Assembly: GCF_015207035.1 (NCBI RefSeq)
Contig: NZ_JADEXQ010000068.1
Location: 1 to 33,698, forward strand
DNA length: 33,698 nt
Direction: 5' to 3'
Source of the DNA: Romeriopsis navalis LEGE 11480
GTDB taxonomy: Bacteria > Cyanobacteriota > Cyanobacteriia > Leptolyngbyales > Leptolyngbyaceae
Part shown: in pieces, positions 33,432-33,698 of the stretch
Layout of the letters: each line of letters begins with the position of its first letter
Position numbering within the stretch: position 1 is the stretch's first letter
Position numbers and translations under genes: made by a program
Notes under the pieces: generated by a model
Databases searched by the model: none
Told to the model about the DNA's origin: nothing
What the model saw: the letters and a program-made list of their open reading frames with translations, nothing else

Positions 33432-33698
33432 TTATCGCACTTTAATATCGGTATAGCGCTTGATACGGCGAACAGTGAGGCGGTAGCAACGATCGACACG
33501 ACGACGACGAATCTCGCGTCTGCGCGCATTAATCGGACAAGCTAAAGCAGGGCCAGAAATACCAGCAGCGGTGCAGCGATCCTTGCCGCCAGTACCAGGC
33601 GCTTCATCACCAGGGCGGTAGACGCCAGGGCGAACGCAAGGCTTATAGCGAGCATACGTCTTGACACGACGCTTACTAGTCTTGGAGCAAGTTGCCCG
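33432..33698 (-). CDS. C-terminal 88 residues of an Arg/Cys-rich protein, function unknown (5' end outside window)
   Basis: The frame is open from 33698 down to the stop at 33432-33434. The visible part is strongly basic, with runs such as ARRREIRRRRVDRCYRLTVRRIKRY and five cysteines (visible positions 4, 21, 42, 54, 70) at fairly even spacing, around a Gly/Pro-rich centre (RPGVYRPGDEAPGTGGKD). Codon choice is narrow (Arg mostly CGT/CGC, Lys mostly AAG, many GCT and GGT), as in highly expressed genes. A clear terminator follows. No in-frame stop occurs in 88 codons. I do not recognise the family. It could be a nucleic-acid-binding or a disulfide-rich exported protein; the N-terminus is needed to decide. 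Confidence 0.7.
   Translation of the reverse strand, partial: RATCSKTSKRRVKTYARYKPCVRPGVYRPGDEAPGTGGKDRCTAAGISGPALACPINARRREIRRRRVDRCYRLTVRRIKRYTDIKVR

Noticed and set aside
33342-33545. 67-codon plus-strand frame after the CHAT gene
   Set aside because: Antisense to the Arg/Cys-rich minus-strand coding frame and crosses a terminator hairpin.
1-33698. Scattered GCGATCGC octamers as repeats of a mobile element or CRISPR
   Set aside because: These are HIP1 sites, a genome-wide feature of many cyanobacteria, irregularly spaced and mostly inside genes.

Overview
The window looks like the chromosome of a cyanobacterium. The HIP1 octamer GCGATCGC recurs in at least seven places. There is a ycf65/PSRP-3 ribosomal protein gene (a cyanobacterium/plastid family), a menG/ubiE-type quinone methyltransferase, a cyanobacterial-type glycogen branching enzyme, and several signalling proteins typical of cyanobacteria (REC-GAF, Ser/Thr kinase-AAA-GAF fusions, CHAT-TPR). 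The species cannot be named from this sequence. I see no rRNA, tRNA, CRISPR array, transposase or phage gene.

Layout. (1) 1-4353: the 3' part of a PAS histidine kinase on the plus strand. It converges on a minus-strand block of a response regulator (own terminator), menG and a DUF445 membrane protein. (2) 4600-11825, plus strand: ycf65, glgB and smc, each a separate unit with terminators between them. (3) 12079-17304: a 1741-residue signalling protein with a degenerate protein kinase, an AAA ATPase, a helical region, a GAF and an active-looking GGDEF domain. (4) 17368-23397, minus strand: two long paralogous carotenoid oxygenases, preceded by a membrane-anchored protein of unknown function. 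(5) 23713-29923, plus strand: the most interesting block. It holds a ChrR-like cupin protein, an ECF sigma factor, a second ChrR-like cupin protein, then a secreted DUF4331 protein, a membrane-anchored TPR protein and a HupE/UreJ-type membrane protein carrying an EF-hand loop. (6) 30068-33352: an exported TPR-CHAT protein with an intact His/Cys dyad. It is followed by the C-terminus of an Arg- and Cys-rich minus-strand protein that runs off the right edge.

How the parts may work together. In block 5 the first cupin gene and the DUF4331 gene are both preceded by the same element, CACAGATCCAA-N14-CGTAT, with identical spacing. A strong terminator separates the sigma/cupin unit from the DUF4331 unit. 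The simplest reading is a self-contained regulon: the ECF sigma factor reads both promoters, the two cupin proteins hold it in check and sense a signal, and the output is an envelope module (DUF4331, TPR, HupE/UreJ). In the R. sphaeroides SigE-ChrR system the signal is singlet oxygen. Here the sensing chemistry may differ, because both cupin proteins lack the usual zinc-binding HxxxCxxC motif. The two carotenoid oxygenases next door make an oxidative or photo-stress theme plausible but not shown.
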